From NCBI GenBank assembly GCA_963970005.1, contig CAXAMN010021729.1, forward strand, positions 474,858 through 538,857: a DNA stretch of 64,000 bases. The letters are read 5' to 3'. Within the stretch, counting starts at the first letter, position 1. Each line of letters starts with the position of its first letter. This document shows positions 50,942 through 62,907 of this stretch, one piece after another. The stretch is from Durusdinium trenchii (Eukaryota; Sar; Dinophyceae; Suessiales; Symbiodiniaceae). The notes beneath the pieces were generated by a model. It was not told the origin of the DNA. It saw only the letters and a program-made list of their open reading frames with translations, and searched no databases. A program made the position numbers and the translations under genes.

Positions 50942-50949
50942 AAAAAAAA
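50942..50949 (+). other. Copy C 3' terminus: poly(A)
   Basis: Eight A after TACTCGTGG. The sequence beyond starts the region leading into copy D. Confidence 0.75.
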
Positions 50950-51285
50950 GTTGGAACAACTTCTGTAAGGGAGACAATCTCCCTGCCGTGTGGCGAGGAT
51001 GAGCCGCGCAGTTGTCAGAAAAGGAAAAGGTGCGATATAATGTCGCCCTGATCTCTTTCTTTCCTGTTCCCTTGCCAAGTGAGTTTTCGATGCATCTGCA
51101 TCGTAGCAGCCCGAAGATGCTTGTGATTCATCCACCTCTCAAATTTGTCACACTTCATTTCTACAGTCTCCCGAAAGCGCCATTTCCCATGTGCTGACAG
51201 GTTGTGCGCACGTTGCAGGCCATTGGCTCGAAGCTTTTGGTCACGTCATAGCAATTTAGACGGGAGCTGTAGTACGCTTGCTGAC
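50950..51285. other. Spacer before copy D ORF3
   Basis: No gene seen. Two adjacent perfect inverted repeats follow the poly(A): AAGTTG-GAA-CAACTT near 50948 and GGGAGA-CAA-TCTCCC near 50970. The copy D ORF1 and ORF2 are absent, so this copy starts truncated or its 5' part is elsewhere. Confidence 0.5.
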
Positions 51286-51844
51286 ATGACTTTGCCTGTT
51301 CTCATCGGTCCGAACCGATGCGAACTCATCTATAATCATGAAAAGCAGCCGCTTCTCGCCTGCCCTCCGGGTTTGTCTCCCGGTCAAAGAGCTCCTCAGC
51401 ATGCTCAGCCAGCTTGTTCCGCCCGCGAACACTCAGGCGAGTAAAATGCAACGCCTGGCTGCCAAAGCCCCGACAGGTGACGCAAAGCGTAAGGACTTAG
51501 ATGTCCCCTCAAAAGGGCAGTCGCCGGTACGGCAAAGCTATTTGCCTAGAGGAAGCAGTTCTTCAGCTGGCAACCCCCGTATAATCCCTGGGAGCAGAAA
51601 CTGCAGCCATACTGGGAGTCTCACCCAGTGGCGGCTGAGGAATGGGAAGGCGAATGGGCCTCAAGCAACCCCCAGAAACGGGCAGAAAGAGAAGTACGAT
51701 TTGCGTCACCCCTGAAGAAGGCCAAGGCCCCAGCTGCCCATCAACAATGGACAAGTCACTCGCAGACCGCAGGAAGGGTCTGTTGATGAACACGTGCCCC
51801 CGCCAAGGCCTGGTACGCACCCAAAAAAGTGTCCAGTGCAATGA
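51286..51844 (+). pseudogene. Copy D ORF3, frameshifted
   Basis: ATG at 51286 (MTLPVLIGPNRCEL) matches the copy A ORF3 start. The frame shifts at about 51340, and again around 51715-51760. The conserved end VPPPRPGTHPKKCPVQ closes at 51844. The hairpin at 51303 is inside the first 12 codons. Broken. Confidence 0.6.
51303..51320 (+). other. Hairpin in copy D ORF3 start
   Basis: CATCGGT-CCGA-ACCGATG, perfect 7-bp stem. Confidence 0.6.
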
Positions 51845-52124
51845 TGCCCGGTGTTTTTCGGACTAGTAAAGGCTCAAGGGCACTAGTTTTTGTTTTGCTG
51901 CAGTCTTTGCGTTTCTCAGGCTCTCCTTGGCGGCAATGTGCCTGGCCGTCCGAAAGGAACAAATAAAAAGATAACAAGAGAGGGGGTCAACCATAAAATG
52001 CAGTTTTGCGACTTTTCAAGCAAGCCTGTCAAATTGAGTTACCACAACCAGTGAGTTCGTAGCGCGGCAAGAGGCTCAGACACGTCACTTAGCCCTGACT
52101 TGCTGCTCTGCACGGTCCGCTCTC

Positions 52125-52942
52125 ATGATGCCTCCTGTGCCCCCGTGGGCAGTAGGAAACACACCTGAGCCGGTATCCCTTGATATCGACGGGTTTGTTG
52201 ACGTGACCGCCTATGTCCGGATAGAAGATACTCTATCTGATATTCAATATGGGGTCCTGGACATTCAGGTAAACTTTCATCACCAAGACAGCCTCATGAA
52301 TGTATATTTGCTGCACTTCTTTGCACTGGCAGAAAATTATCCAAGATGCGCGGCAGTAGTTCCAGGATGGCAGGATGGTTTCAACTTCCCCCCGGCACTC
52401 ACTAAGATGAGAGTGCAGTATCAAGAACGCTGGATCAATGTCTGCGCGCAGCAGTGCGTTGCGATCAATGATCGAGGCATTAGTGTCTACGGCCCCAACA
52501 AAGGCTATCGATGGCGACTCGTCCATCACATACTATACCATGAACAGCCGCTATTAGCACTCATGGAGAGCAAAGTCGATGCCTTTTCAAGATCGCCGAT
52601 CGGTTGGCCGCCAGTGACATGGTCCTGGATGAGACCCCCTGGACCCCTCGGCAAATGGCGCGCAGACGGGTGGAGCCCGATCCACACGAGGGTGCTGAGG
52701 AAGCTGGGCAACGCTTCACAGCCCGAGAGCACTACCGAGTCGATACTGCGCTCTATAATCGAGTGCAAGCCATGCTAACATCCCTCAGAGATGTAGAACG
52801 CCTCCTGCCGATGATGCCCCTGCCGGTCCAGCAGCGCATGGTTCTGCCGCTAGCAGCGGTACATGCAGACCTCAACGGTCTTCTTTTCAGTGCATACCTG
52901 CTAGCTAGCGTGCGCCCTAATTCTGATGATTTTGATACATGA
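52125..52942 (+). pseudogene. Copy D ORF4, frameshifted
   Basis: Homologue of copy A ORF4. Two adjacent ATG at 52125; then GFVDVTAYVRIEDTLSDIQY, YLLHFF, FPPALTK and the ISVYGPN block. A shift between about 52570 and 52604 moves the C-terminal half (LYNRVQAMLTSLRDVERLLP, ending SDDFDT at 52942) into another frame. Conservation of spaced blocks with changed residues suggests the ancestor was under selection. Function unknown. Confidence 0.7.
52138..52151 (+). other. CCCGTG hairpin at start of copy D ORF4
   Basis: TGCCC-CCGT-GGGCA, within codons 5-9; counterpart of 7839-7857 in copy A. Confidence 0.65.
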
Positions 52943-53354
52943 CAAGAGAGGTGCCAGAACTGTCTACCTGCGTTGGGTGCCCACTTATAGGCTATTGTTT
53001 CTGCCCAACCCATGCCTGCAGTACAATTAAGCACAATAAAGTACAGGTGGGGCCAAGCTGCAGCGCATCGACTGACTTGCTAGATGCTTTTTTGTTCCTC
53101 TTTATGGGCAAGGCCAGGACTTCGTTTCCAACTCAGCCCCCACCTTTTTGCGTAGTGGTGCAAACTTTCTCACTTTTCTCATGAGTAGGCAGTGATACTA
53201 TACTGGATAACTCAAGGTGCATGGTTGCCATACATACTTCACATACTTCATCTCAAGCGTTTCTTGATGACCTAGAGTTGTATCCGCACCTGCAGCCGCG
53301 CTGGCTCTCAGCAGCCGCAGTCACTTCTCCAGGAGCCTAAGCACGCCAGTGCAG

Positions 53355-53368
53355 TCCACCCGTGTGGA
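53355..53368 (+). other. CCCGTG hairpin, copy D ORF5 leader, distal
   Basis: TCCAC-CCGT-GTGGA, perfect 5 bp. Confidence 0.65.
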
Positions 53369-53454
53369 AGGCACCTTGAGTTGTGGTAGTTGCATTTGTC
53401 GGTCCTTGGTTGCCATATCATAGGGGTAGCGTCCTAACTTGCCTCACCTGGGCA

Positions 53455-53470
53455 GCCAACCCGTGTTGGT
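53455..53470 (+). other. CCCGTG hairpin, copy D ORF5 leader, proximal
   Basis: CCAAC-CCGT-GTTGG plus one wobble, 42 bases before the ORF5 ATG. The stem is the same as copy A 8883-8904. Confidence 0.75.
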
Positions 53471-55194
53471 GGCCTCCTCCTAGGGCTTTGTGCGCATCTG
53501 TCCACTGTCCACATGGCGCATTATGCCGACGATCCATGGGCAGTAAGTGACAATGACGTAGACGTTGCCATGGCAGGGGGAACCCTGGACATCATGAATG
53601 AGTCGGAGGATGAGCATGTCCGTACTGCCCCTTACCTACACTCCAGTCCAGGGTGGATCACCCAACAAAAGAGGCAGGCCTTTTTGTATGGTTGTCCTGA
53701 CACGGACCATCAGGCCAAAGCTCAAGCATATCAAGCTCTGCGTACGCCCACGTCTGTACAGTCTTACCTAGGCCTTGATCTCAATAGTGGATCTTGTCAA
53801 ATCGCTGATGTCCGGTCACAACCTGCAGACAATGATCCGGGATATGAAGCGGCAGAGCGACAAGGTCAGGGCCCTGACACGGCCGCCATTGTAGGGTGCT
53901 TGCTGCTGCATCGGGAACTCATTGAGGCATGTGGCATGGTGTACATGATAGTTGACAATCGTGCGCCGGAGGAAGTTGGACACTGGCCTGCATTTGCCCA
54001 GTGGCGGGAGGCCAGACGAGCCCTTGTAGGACCTCAGCAAGAACGGACCCACATCTTGTGGGTGCAGGCTACTCATGCCAATGGCTTGCGGGCAATCCCT
54101 TACTACTGGGCCGGGGTATTTGTCTTGGAAGCAGCCAGGTTCCTGTTCCCCAAAGTACATTTTGGGCTTATTGACAATGACTGTGTTCCAGTCACACTCT
54201 TCGAAGTACAGGACCTCATTGCTTTAGCAGAGAATCAGTTTAGGTGGCCTTGCTAGAAGCAAGCCAGGGACGCTGCTTTTCACAGAGGCACATCTTGAAT
54301 ACAACGCAGGCCCAGTCATTGCTATCGGCAGCCCAAACCGTCCTAGTCCGATTGAATCAACGTCGACAGCAGAAGACTTAGCAGAAGAGCTAGAAGACTA
54401 CCGCCAACAACTCCTGGCCATGGTTGCTCCGCCAGAATGTCCGACTGAAGCCTCACAAGGTGGTTCCCTGTTCACCCCGCTCATTGGTGTACCAATGGAG
54501 CACTCCCTGGACTTGGCCGTTGTGTGGGCATTGTATGGCGCATACATGTGCTATCAATTTTGGCCGATGCCAGGCAGTGGGCAAAGGGACAGCAGCGACC
54601 ACGAGGCTCTGGCAGCGATCACGTGGCCGAAACGAGCCCGCCCAGGAGCCCTTACGAAAGCTGGGCAAGAGCGCACGCCCTGGCTTACTAGCTGGGCCCG
54701 AGCCACTTTTGAGCAAGGATGTTTGTCAGTGTTGCCGCATCTTGAAGGACCCTGTAAGGCTTTCTCCCTCCCCGGGGAACACGTTTTTCAGGCAAGTCGA
54801 ACTGCGCCCAATCGCACGAGGCCAGTCATTTTCCATGCCTTTGGTAAAGCAAAACTAGACGCACCAGACCAGCTAGCTCGGCTCGCGCGCCTCGGGTGGG
54901 AAACCCTGCCAATTGCGCTATGAGGCATGCCGCATTACCCTGCGGCTTGGTCCCAGGAGACATGGAAACCAATAGGCGGGTGTAGCTTCACGGGAGGGCC
55001 CTGTGCACTTACGGGCAACAGTGCGTTTCGATGCTGCCTGCTGCTACAGTGGCATGCCATTGTTGTTCCTCCAACAGCACTCTTTCCCCATGAGAGAACA
55101 GAAGAAGACACTGATGTCGAATCGGCTCGCACGGTTTCTGAAACGGATCAAACCTTTTTAGAACGTTCGCTCTTGGCTGCTGCTGCCGACCAGA

Positions 55195-55206
55195 ACTCCC
55201 GTGAGT
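55195..55206 (+). other. CCCGTG hairpin inside copy D ORF5
   Basis: ACTC-CCGT-GAGT, 4 bp. Confidence 0.5.
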
Positions 55207-57445
55207 CCGGGTCCAGCCCACCAGAGACATTGCAAATCGAGGAACTGCCGCGTCAGAGGGATAACCGCTATCCTGCCACTCCTCAGATGGCCACGCCTGC
55301 CCTTTTTGTGTCATGGCAAGAAATTGCGCAGCAACTAGGCATTCCGGTTGAGCATGAAGCCCCTGTGGAGGACCTTCGCACCATGTTTCAAACAGCCATA
55401 GGCATCCTCCCCACAGAACACCAACGTAGATTTCACGAATTGCAAGGCCAGGCCTTCGACCGAATCCCCCGGGGAAGGATACCGGTTGAAACCGTTGCCC
55501 CAATAGTGTTGGCCTCCATGTACGAGACACATCCTTGGGTCCCGTTTGGGGAATCCATACTTTGGCACATGGCACAATCCTATCAGTTTTGGCTTGCCAC
55601 CCCCGAATCACCCCCACCAAGCAGAATCCAGATTAACTGCGGTGGTCTAGGTGGGGGTAGCCTGGATAGCCCAACCACTCCAACCTTTCATTGCACTCAC
55701 CCACGAGTAAATGGTACGTGTGTGTATGGCCCCTCCTTGGCACCCGCTGATCGGTATAGTGGGCAGGTCACAGAGGTTGCTGCAGGTCACACGTCCAGTC
55801 TACATGAGCTTGCGACGTTAATGTCGTATACCAAAGACCCCTACAAAAGTTGGGAAACACTAGGATACGGCCGTGCAGCCACCTTGTACCGTAGAGCACA
55901 GGGTGGTGCTGGAGGCCTCCAGGCAACTACCAGCCCATCGCCGGGTGCCTCATGCTGCCTTCTTAAGTGGACTATGGTGGAAACTCCTCTCGTTTCAGCC
56001 TGCGCGAATCCTCATGTGCCTGCCATTTCTGTCGCGCATTGGGAATAGCACAAACGCAGCAGGGCTTTATACCCCTGCCAAGTTTCACGTAGAAGGATTC
56101 AGTGCCGGCAGCTATACAGGAGCCACCATCGTGATAGCCTTGTGTGCCTTGTTTCCAGACTGCCCCGTCTCGGCAACTTTGGGTGCCATTGCAATGCCTA
56201 AAGGAGTCATGGGTGCTTTGATGGAACTTGCATCCCCTGGCCACTGCGACATCCACTTGGTTCATGCGGAAGAAGACATGCTGTGCGACTGGCACCCCAG
56301 CCCCACCGACCGAAATGTCATAGCGTACCGCCTTCGTTGCACAATTGTCGCGGAGGCTGACAAATGGATGGGTCCCGACAAACACAGATACTGGCACTGG
56401 TTGCACTGTAATCTACCGGAGGGTAGGTGTCTTCTCTCCGAACTCAAGCTTAGCCACCTGGATATCATCCCTATTCGGGACAGAATGGCAGCACCACTCC
56501 GACTTGCGTCTTGGATTCGTTTTGAAACTGTCATGAACCAGCAGGGCTGGCGCGCTGCAATCGAGCAACTGGTACCCCAGATTCACCTTCCGGATGCAGA
56601 GCTCCTTCATCTGCTGCGTAGATGTGTGCCAGAGCAAGGAATATCGTCCATGGCAGAAGCTCAAGCACTACTCTTGCGCAACTTTCGAGTAGGCGGCAGC
56701 GAACCAGACGCATGCGCGCAATGGCTCACTGAGGTCACGCGAGCTCTGTCCAAGCCAATCCCCTTCCAGGAAGTCTTTGTCATTCTCGCACTTTTCTTGC
56801 CCCGAGGGCGCAAAATTGGAAGGCAAGCTGTGGTACAGTCCAATCATCAGTAATGAAGTCTCCAAGATTTATATCACGCCTATTGCCCAAGGCCTGCAGG
56901 GCATTTTGTCTCCCCAGAACAACCAGTTCAGAGTTTTGAGTCCATGGCCATGCTACCCTCTGAGCAGATTCACATTGGTAGCCAAGTAGGGAGGGTATAC
57001 CGACTTGTGCTCCGGGAAGACAGCCAGGTCTTCGCGCTGTTGATGGTGCTACTCGAATATGTCACTCAACCTAAAAAGAAATCTAGACAGGGAATCAAGG
57101 GAGGAGTTAGCAGTTCGACAAAGTAGCCCAAAGTCATGGACCGTTGCATTCATCCCCACACCTGAGACCTTTGCTCCCTTGCCCACTAGTGACGAAATAG
57201 TGGTTAACTCCCAGATACAATGGGGACTACCACCCAGCTTGCAACAATTAGAGACCCGGACGGTTGTGCTCCTATCCTCAGTCTGGCTGAGGTTGGAACT
57301 ACTGTCTCCGCAGATCACTTACTGCAAATGGCCACAATGCCCCTTGAAGGGGCATTCCCTATTCGCTCCCAGTCTCCTATCAGTTTGAAGGAGCTGAAGA
57401 GCTATTGCGCAGCCTACACGCACTCTTTGGTCTTCTGGTGACGGC

Positions 57446-57463
57446 CGATACCCCGCGGTATTG
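57446..57463 (+). other. CCCGCG hairpin inside copy D ORF5
   Basis: ATACC-CCGC-GGTAT, extendable to 7 bp with one wobble, shortly before the helicase Walker A. Confidence 0.55.
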
Positions 57464-59689
57464 TCCCCAAGCCACAGGTTTCGGCCGACAACTATGTCTG
57501 GCACGGACAGTGCCCACATCCTTTCGATTGCCCTGTCCATGGTCTCAGCTCCGCAGTCCGGGCGATCCACCTTGGCCATCGCAGGCGTCTTTGGGGCCGG
57601 TAAGACCAGGTCGCTTACATTCCTGCTTGCCTGGTTCGCAATCACCACTAACCTTCGGTTTGGCGTCGCCCACAAAGAAAACCCAGCAGGGAGAGCTATC
57701 GCCAAGCTGCTGAGTTCTCTGGACCTAGATGAGGACCAGCAGACCCTTTTCGTGAGGCCAGTCGGTAAAGAAGAAGCAATCGCCAACACTGCCCACACGA
57801 AGTATGACAAAGCTATGTTCCACTGCACAGGCATCATACCAGGTGCCAGAGTGGTTGTTGCCACTACAGGCCTTATCTGGGAGCAAAAAGGGCAAACGCA
57901 CTCGCCCCTTAGAGCGCACATGGAAAGCCTTGATGTCCTCATCAGTGAAGAGGCTCAACAAGACATGGACCTCAAGTCTGCCTTTGTCCCAGCAGTCCTG
58001 CGGCAACCGTTCTTCCGTATTCTGCTTGGAGACCCCCGTCAGAGCCCAGGAGGTGTAGCTGACAACCTGAGGGAGCACAGAACCCTCCTGCTTAAAGCCC
58101 CAATTGGTCTGCGCACGAAGAACAGATGGCTGATGCCACAAGCATTGCCAACAGTGGCGTGTAGCCTGCTTAAAGAAAGTGGCGAAGCTTCGCTACTAGA
58201 CCACTAGCAAGCGGCCGAGGAAGTTAGCAATAAAGCATTAGGGTCTGGATGGTACTCCCGTGAGGACTGTCCTTGCAACCTGCCTGCTGGAGCCAATCTA
58301 CAGGCGGCGTACCCAGAGCTGCGACGCATCCGGCTAGACACTCCTGAAGGTTTGATTGCTGGCCTCGGATATGCCCTAACGCGCCCTGGTCACATGTTCC
58401 AGTTCCATCAGGCAACGGCCGAAGAACGCTCTGGCCTCACAGGGGTGCACCAGTGGAGCATCATGCTCCCAACAAGCGCAAGGGTAGCTCAAGAAGTATA
58501 TGAGCCCCTGATTGGGATCCACTATCCCATGCTCTGCAACGTGAAGAATAGCAACTGGCAAATAGGCACTGGCTCCATCCGTGCAGAGGCCCGCTTGGCA
58601 ACAGGGTTTCGCTTTGTAAACTGGGTTCATGACGGCTCGTGTTCGGAAACAAGAGCGGCTCCGCCACCAGTAGCAGTAAGCACCGTTTACCGGCAAATCG
58701 AGCAGTGGCTCCCCATGTCAGACCGAGAAGCCGACAGTGTTCTCGCCCTGACTACTAGAACACTCAGTGCTCAACATTTGCAAGGCTTCTTCAAGCAATC
58801 TGGACGACGTGCCAATGCAGAGACGGCAGTTAAAGTGGCGGGCGCAACGGCCACGCACTGCATCGTTTTACACGGCCAATCCAACTTTCTTAGCGGCACC
58901 TCGCGAAGCACCGACTTTGATCATGAATGCTACACGCGTGCCAATGTTGCGTATAGTCGAGCCACAGACCTCACGATCTCTGCGTGCCCGGTCAATATGC
59001 GTGGAACCACAGGAGTTTCACAGGTCCTCTCTGCCCTGCTCCATGGTGTGTGCACAGTGTACACGAACGATCAACAGACATCCAAGGCCTTTGTGGAGGG
59101 CAACTTTCCGGTGAAATGGAAGTGGGTGTCTGAATCCACGGCGGATTTCCTTGCTGCGGTGGAACCGCAGCCACTCTGGACTGGATCGCTCCCTGTCTGC
59201 CTTGTCGAGTACCACCAGGGCCATTCCCGGCGACTCAGGCTAGTCCTCACGTCGCAAACTCACCTCACCAAAGGGGAACTGTCGCTACTAGATGAGCAGC
59301 ACCTTGTGCACGGAAAAATACATAGCAGTGGCCTGCTATTTGGCTATGCAGCTGACAGATGCACAGAGCCAGATTTGGCTCTACGGTCTCTTGTCCTTTT
59401 GTGCCAAGGCCTGTGAGTCCAAAATTGAGGAAGCAAATGGGGCCCCGGTCCTAAGAGCAAAGGACGAGGGAGGTGCGCCAGACACCGAAGCCACTGGCCG
59501 GACCTTAGCACTAATGCAGACAGTGGTGGTGTCCTTTGGACGGAATCAAAGCCTCGGCAAGCCTAACCTCCCCACCCACCACCTGCATGTCTACTTCCCA
59601 GTCCAACTCGTTCGCAACTAGTGGAACGAATGAAAACAGACTTGCAGTTCACAGATGCCACTCCAGAGGACGATGGGTAGGGGGATGGG

Positions 59690-60190
59690 GTCCCCAATAC
59701 CATGTCGTCAACAGGGAGAGGTGGACCCGTGAGGGTCGGGGGGACGTTAAGCTTCGGATATAGCGCAGGGGAGTTGCTGACGGCCCCCGTCCCTGTCGAA
59801 CCGTGAATGAACACGGTACCTTGGTACTCCCTAGTTGGCGTGTGTTGACCTGTTGGGTGGCCCCACAGGTCACACCCTCATCTTTCTTTGCGGATTGATG
59901 TTGGGTGATCGCGCGGGACTTCCTTGGTGACTTGGTTGTCTCGATCGGTACACACGTGGTACGGGACCGACGGGTCTCACCTCACCTTGGGTCTAGGTCG
60001 GCCACGACCTACGATGATCTGGGGGAACAGGCAAGGCCGGTGAACCTCTTAGAGACTTGGGGACTCGTCTCGAGGAGGGGTCAACGGGGCAACCCGTTGG
60101 CTAACGGTCAACATTCACCGATGGGTAGCTAAGCTATGGTTGGTCTTATCCTCTGTCTTGGTTGGGACTGCGTTCACTTGGTATGGAAAG
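59690..60190 (-). mobile_element. Inserted LINE 5'-region fragment
   Basis: About 500 bases without homology to ORF5 split the C-terminal module of copy D. Around 60095-60150 it resembles the DNMT-LINE 5' UTR region at 31250-31310 (shared CGTTGGCT.ACGGTCAA and GGGTAGC.AAGCT), on the same strand, so it is likely a minus-oriented LINE 5' piece. It contains CAACGGG-GCAA-CCCGTTG near 60086. Boundaries are approximate. Confidence 0.5.
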
Positions 60191-61162
60191 GAGAGCGCCC
60201 CCGGCTGCGCCAGGATGGCCCTCGGGATGCACATTCCCCGAGGTTGAGCTTCCTGGAGGCCAAAGCTCTCAAGCGAACAAGTACAAGCGCAACAGCGAAA
60301 GCGAAACTAACAGCCCATACATTGTAGTAGGCACATTTGAAGGCTTGTGTCCCTCTAATACTTTTGCGGGCCTTCCAGACACACCAAGTCTCGAAGGGGC
60401 ATACGAGCAAGGACTCTTAGATGGCAATTTGGGTCAAATGGCATCTTTTCAGTCCAACTACAAAAGGATTTTGCGAATTGAAGTACCAGTGTGGCCAGAA
60501 ATACGGCAAGCGGTGCTACCCCCCGCCCAGGCCCAGCGCCTGTTGGAGCCCCTGGGGCCATCCCTTCCGCTCCCCCGAAAAGGGATCATAGCGGAAACGC
60601 AGCGCCTGCCTCACAAACGCAAGCACAAGACCACACGACCGCAGAGCCTGTCGATGCAACTGATGCCGATGAGGGAGCTGAGGAGGAAGAGGATGAGAAG
60701 TTTGTGGCGCCGGAGGGACAAGGATGCTTCTCCTTTCGGCAAAGTCTCTTACTCAGAGCCAAGGACACATATGCTGCCAGGTGTACGGGCAACAAGTATG
60801 AGGTCATCTCCAAATGGCTCCTCACGGGATTGCCGTTATTCTTCTCAAGGCCCAACTGGCAGTTTCTAGCCAAAAGAGGTACTTTGACTGCCACCCCTCA
60901 ACACCTCCTTCGGACCTATTATCGACGAGGATACCCGGCGGGCCTTGTGGACAAAAAGTTAATGCCTTATGTGCTTCCGTGGCACAATGCCATGTCGGAG
61001 GCTGAATGGCAGCGCAGGGTCAGGTGGTACTGTCATTCACGATACTTGCATGACATGGATGCCCTGTATGCTGAGCGTGCAGAGTTGAAGTTTGATACAT
61101 TTTACAGAACAATGGACCTCACGAACCCCATCAAAGCTATGCAATACGACCAAACAAACAGC

Positions 61163-61222
61163 GAACAAGCAGAACAAGCAGAACAAGCTACACAGGACGA
61201 ACAAGCTGAGCAAACAACCGTA
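61163..61222 (+). repeat. Short tandem repeat, GAACAAGCA units
   Basis: Imperfect 9-base repeats encode an EQA-rich tract near the C-terminus of copy D ORF5; copies A-C have a Pro-rich end instead. Confidence 0.7.
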
Positions 61223-61398
61223 CCAACCCAGCAAACAATAACGGGGCCAAGTGCCCTGGCGGGCCCCCACCCTGCTGACAGTTTCACGACAGCCAGAACT
61301 CGCTCGCAATGTATGGACAGACAGGCGACAGTGGCTGCCACTGGCTCAAACCAGTGACTAACCACCACACAACACGCCGTGCGGGTGCTTACTGCCTC

Positions 61399-62631
61399 AT
61401 GGACAGCAGAGACTGTGACGCAGATGATACTGCAGGAATCGGCCACTCCCCATTGAGGCTATACACCTTAGCAGGAAAAGACATCGAAACTATAGTACCT
61501 ATTAGCATTTACTAGCATTTACCATCATTGGGAAATGCTAGAAGACTATTTGGTAGAACTGCTTGCCAGAAACTTTGACCTTGACACCTTTGGTTGTGAG
61601 TTGATGCTCATAGCAGAAGATACCCGGAGCCCCCTCAGTGACCCTATCCATGAGGAGCTCTGGGAGAACAAGGTTTCAATTGGTCATCCATAAAAGCTTC
61701 AGGCAAGTGCGCTCTAAAGAGCAGATACGCCGAGACGATTATGAAGACCACCCCAAGGCTATCTGGGTCCCTGCCAATGAATCAGGCATTCTCCCAGCTA
61801 AAGCTTTCTTTGCCCTTGCCAGACTTCGACGCGTGCAAGTCGAAGTGGGCTATCACACCATAGAGCGACAGGTGTGGCGCTACTGCCACACCCTCACTAG
61901 TCAAACTACCTAGCTCTGTGGTAACCATAGCGAACGCTGTATTCCAAGGGTGCTACGCGCTAACAACAGTGATGATGCCAGGGTGCTTATCCCTAGGAGC
62001 CAGACTCTTTGCAGAATGTTGTGCCCTTGAACAGGTAGGGGTACTCACAGGAAACTCCTGCCGACTAGCCAGGGGTGCTACCATCTCCCCCTATGCGTTT
62101 GAAGGCTGTGAAAGACTTAAGCAAACAGGTCTCCCATGGGCCAAAGCCATCACTGATGTACGGGTTGCAGCATCCCCCCCAGAAGGTTTACCAACGGGGT
62201 GCTTCTATTCGTCCGGCATCCAAATGATAGAATATATCACGCGCTCAACCGAGTTCATCGGGCACAAGGCCTTTGCACAATGTCAGCAACTGACTGCGAT
62301 TGACCTGTCACACACACAAGTGGGCATCATAAATGTGCAAGTATTCTTTAATTGCCGATCTTTGACGCAGATAATCTTACCAAAGCACCTCACTGAGATT
62401 CGTGCTGAGGCGTTTGAAGCCTGTATTTTGCTGTGTACGGTAGCGCTTCCACGACAGCTTCACAGCATTGGACACAGAGCCTTTGCAGGGTGTAGCAAAC
62501 TAGTATGCCTCACCTATCGCAGCGCCGAGGCCGACAGGAGCCGTCTACAAGTAGCAGCCAATGCTTTCGAAGGGTGTCAGGCACTAACCGTCCCCGGAGG
62601 AATCTGCTATTTATCGGTACGGGGTAGTTAA
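61399..62631 (+). pseudogene. Copy D LRR1, frameshifted
   Basis: ATG 61399 (MDSRDCDADD), then LRLYTLAGKDIETIV matches the LRR N-terminal domain. A stop follows at about 61513. The domain resumes at 61536 (MLEDYLVELLARNFDLDTFG), shifts near 61670 (FQLVIHKSFRQ) and again near 61905. From 61918 the BspA repeats are open to 62631. At least three disruptions; not functional as it stands. TGGCTCAAA lies at 61342-61350. Confidence 0.7.
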
Positions 62632-62907
62632 CGCGCCCAAAAACACGTACATTGGGAGTCTCAAGAAGACGACGTAGCACGGCAATGCTAGGAGAAAACA
62701 TCCAGATGGCTGCCCGTGCAGTTGTCTTTCCGAAATAGTGACAGCTACTAGTAGCAACAGTCAAGGAATTGTGAAACAACAACGACTGCGGCCTGCCGCA
62801 AAACCTTTAGGCTCGAAGACGAGAACACAGTGCTGGTCAGTGGATTGTAGGCCACGCTCACTGACCACATTTCAGTGTCTAGCACGCAATGGAGTGAGGA
62901 AAGGTCA
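62632..62907. other. Copy D LRR1-LRR2 spacer
   Basis: Non-coding. It contains TGCGG-CCTG-CCGCA (62787-62800) and an 8-bp stem GGTCAGTG/CACTGACC near 62832-62866 with a 16-base loop. Confidence 0.5.

Larger units (their letters stand above)
52943..53512. other. Copy D ORF4-ORF5 spacer
   Basis: Non-coding. It holds two CCCGTG hairpins (53355, 53455) ahead of ORF5, mirroring the two CCTTAG hairpins ahead of ORF5 in copy A. Nothing else is recognised. Confidence 0.6.
53513..61357 (+). pseudogene. Copy D ORF5: GT8-like / hydrolase / helicase, decayed
   Basis: ATG 53513. All copy A ORF5 domains are recognisable: IDNDC near 54172, YNAG near 54303 and HAFGKAK near 54836 (GT8-like); GFSAGS near 56097, EEDMLCDW and KHRYWHW (hydrolase); GAGKT near 57597, SEEAQ near 57944, GDPRQ near 58030 and VAYSRA near 58949 (helicase). 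Breaks: a frameshift near 54245, one in-frame TGA at 54921-54923, shifts near 55900 and 56825, several between 57000 and 57460, a stop at 58207, a deletion joining the late helicase to the C-terminal module near 59375, and a 0.5-kb insertion near 59690-60190. The last part (60205-61357) ends in a Gln/Glu/Ala tract. Catalytic motifs survive although flanking sequence is much changed, pointing to past purifying selection. Confidence 0.75.

Noticed and set aside
61163..61222. GAACAAGCA repeats as a possible CRISPR or regulatory array
   Set aside because: In-frame low-complexity coding repeat without spacers.
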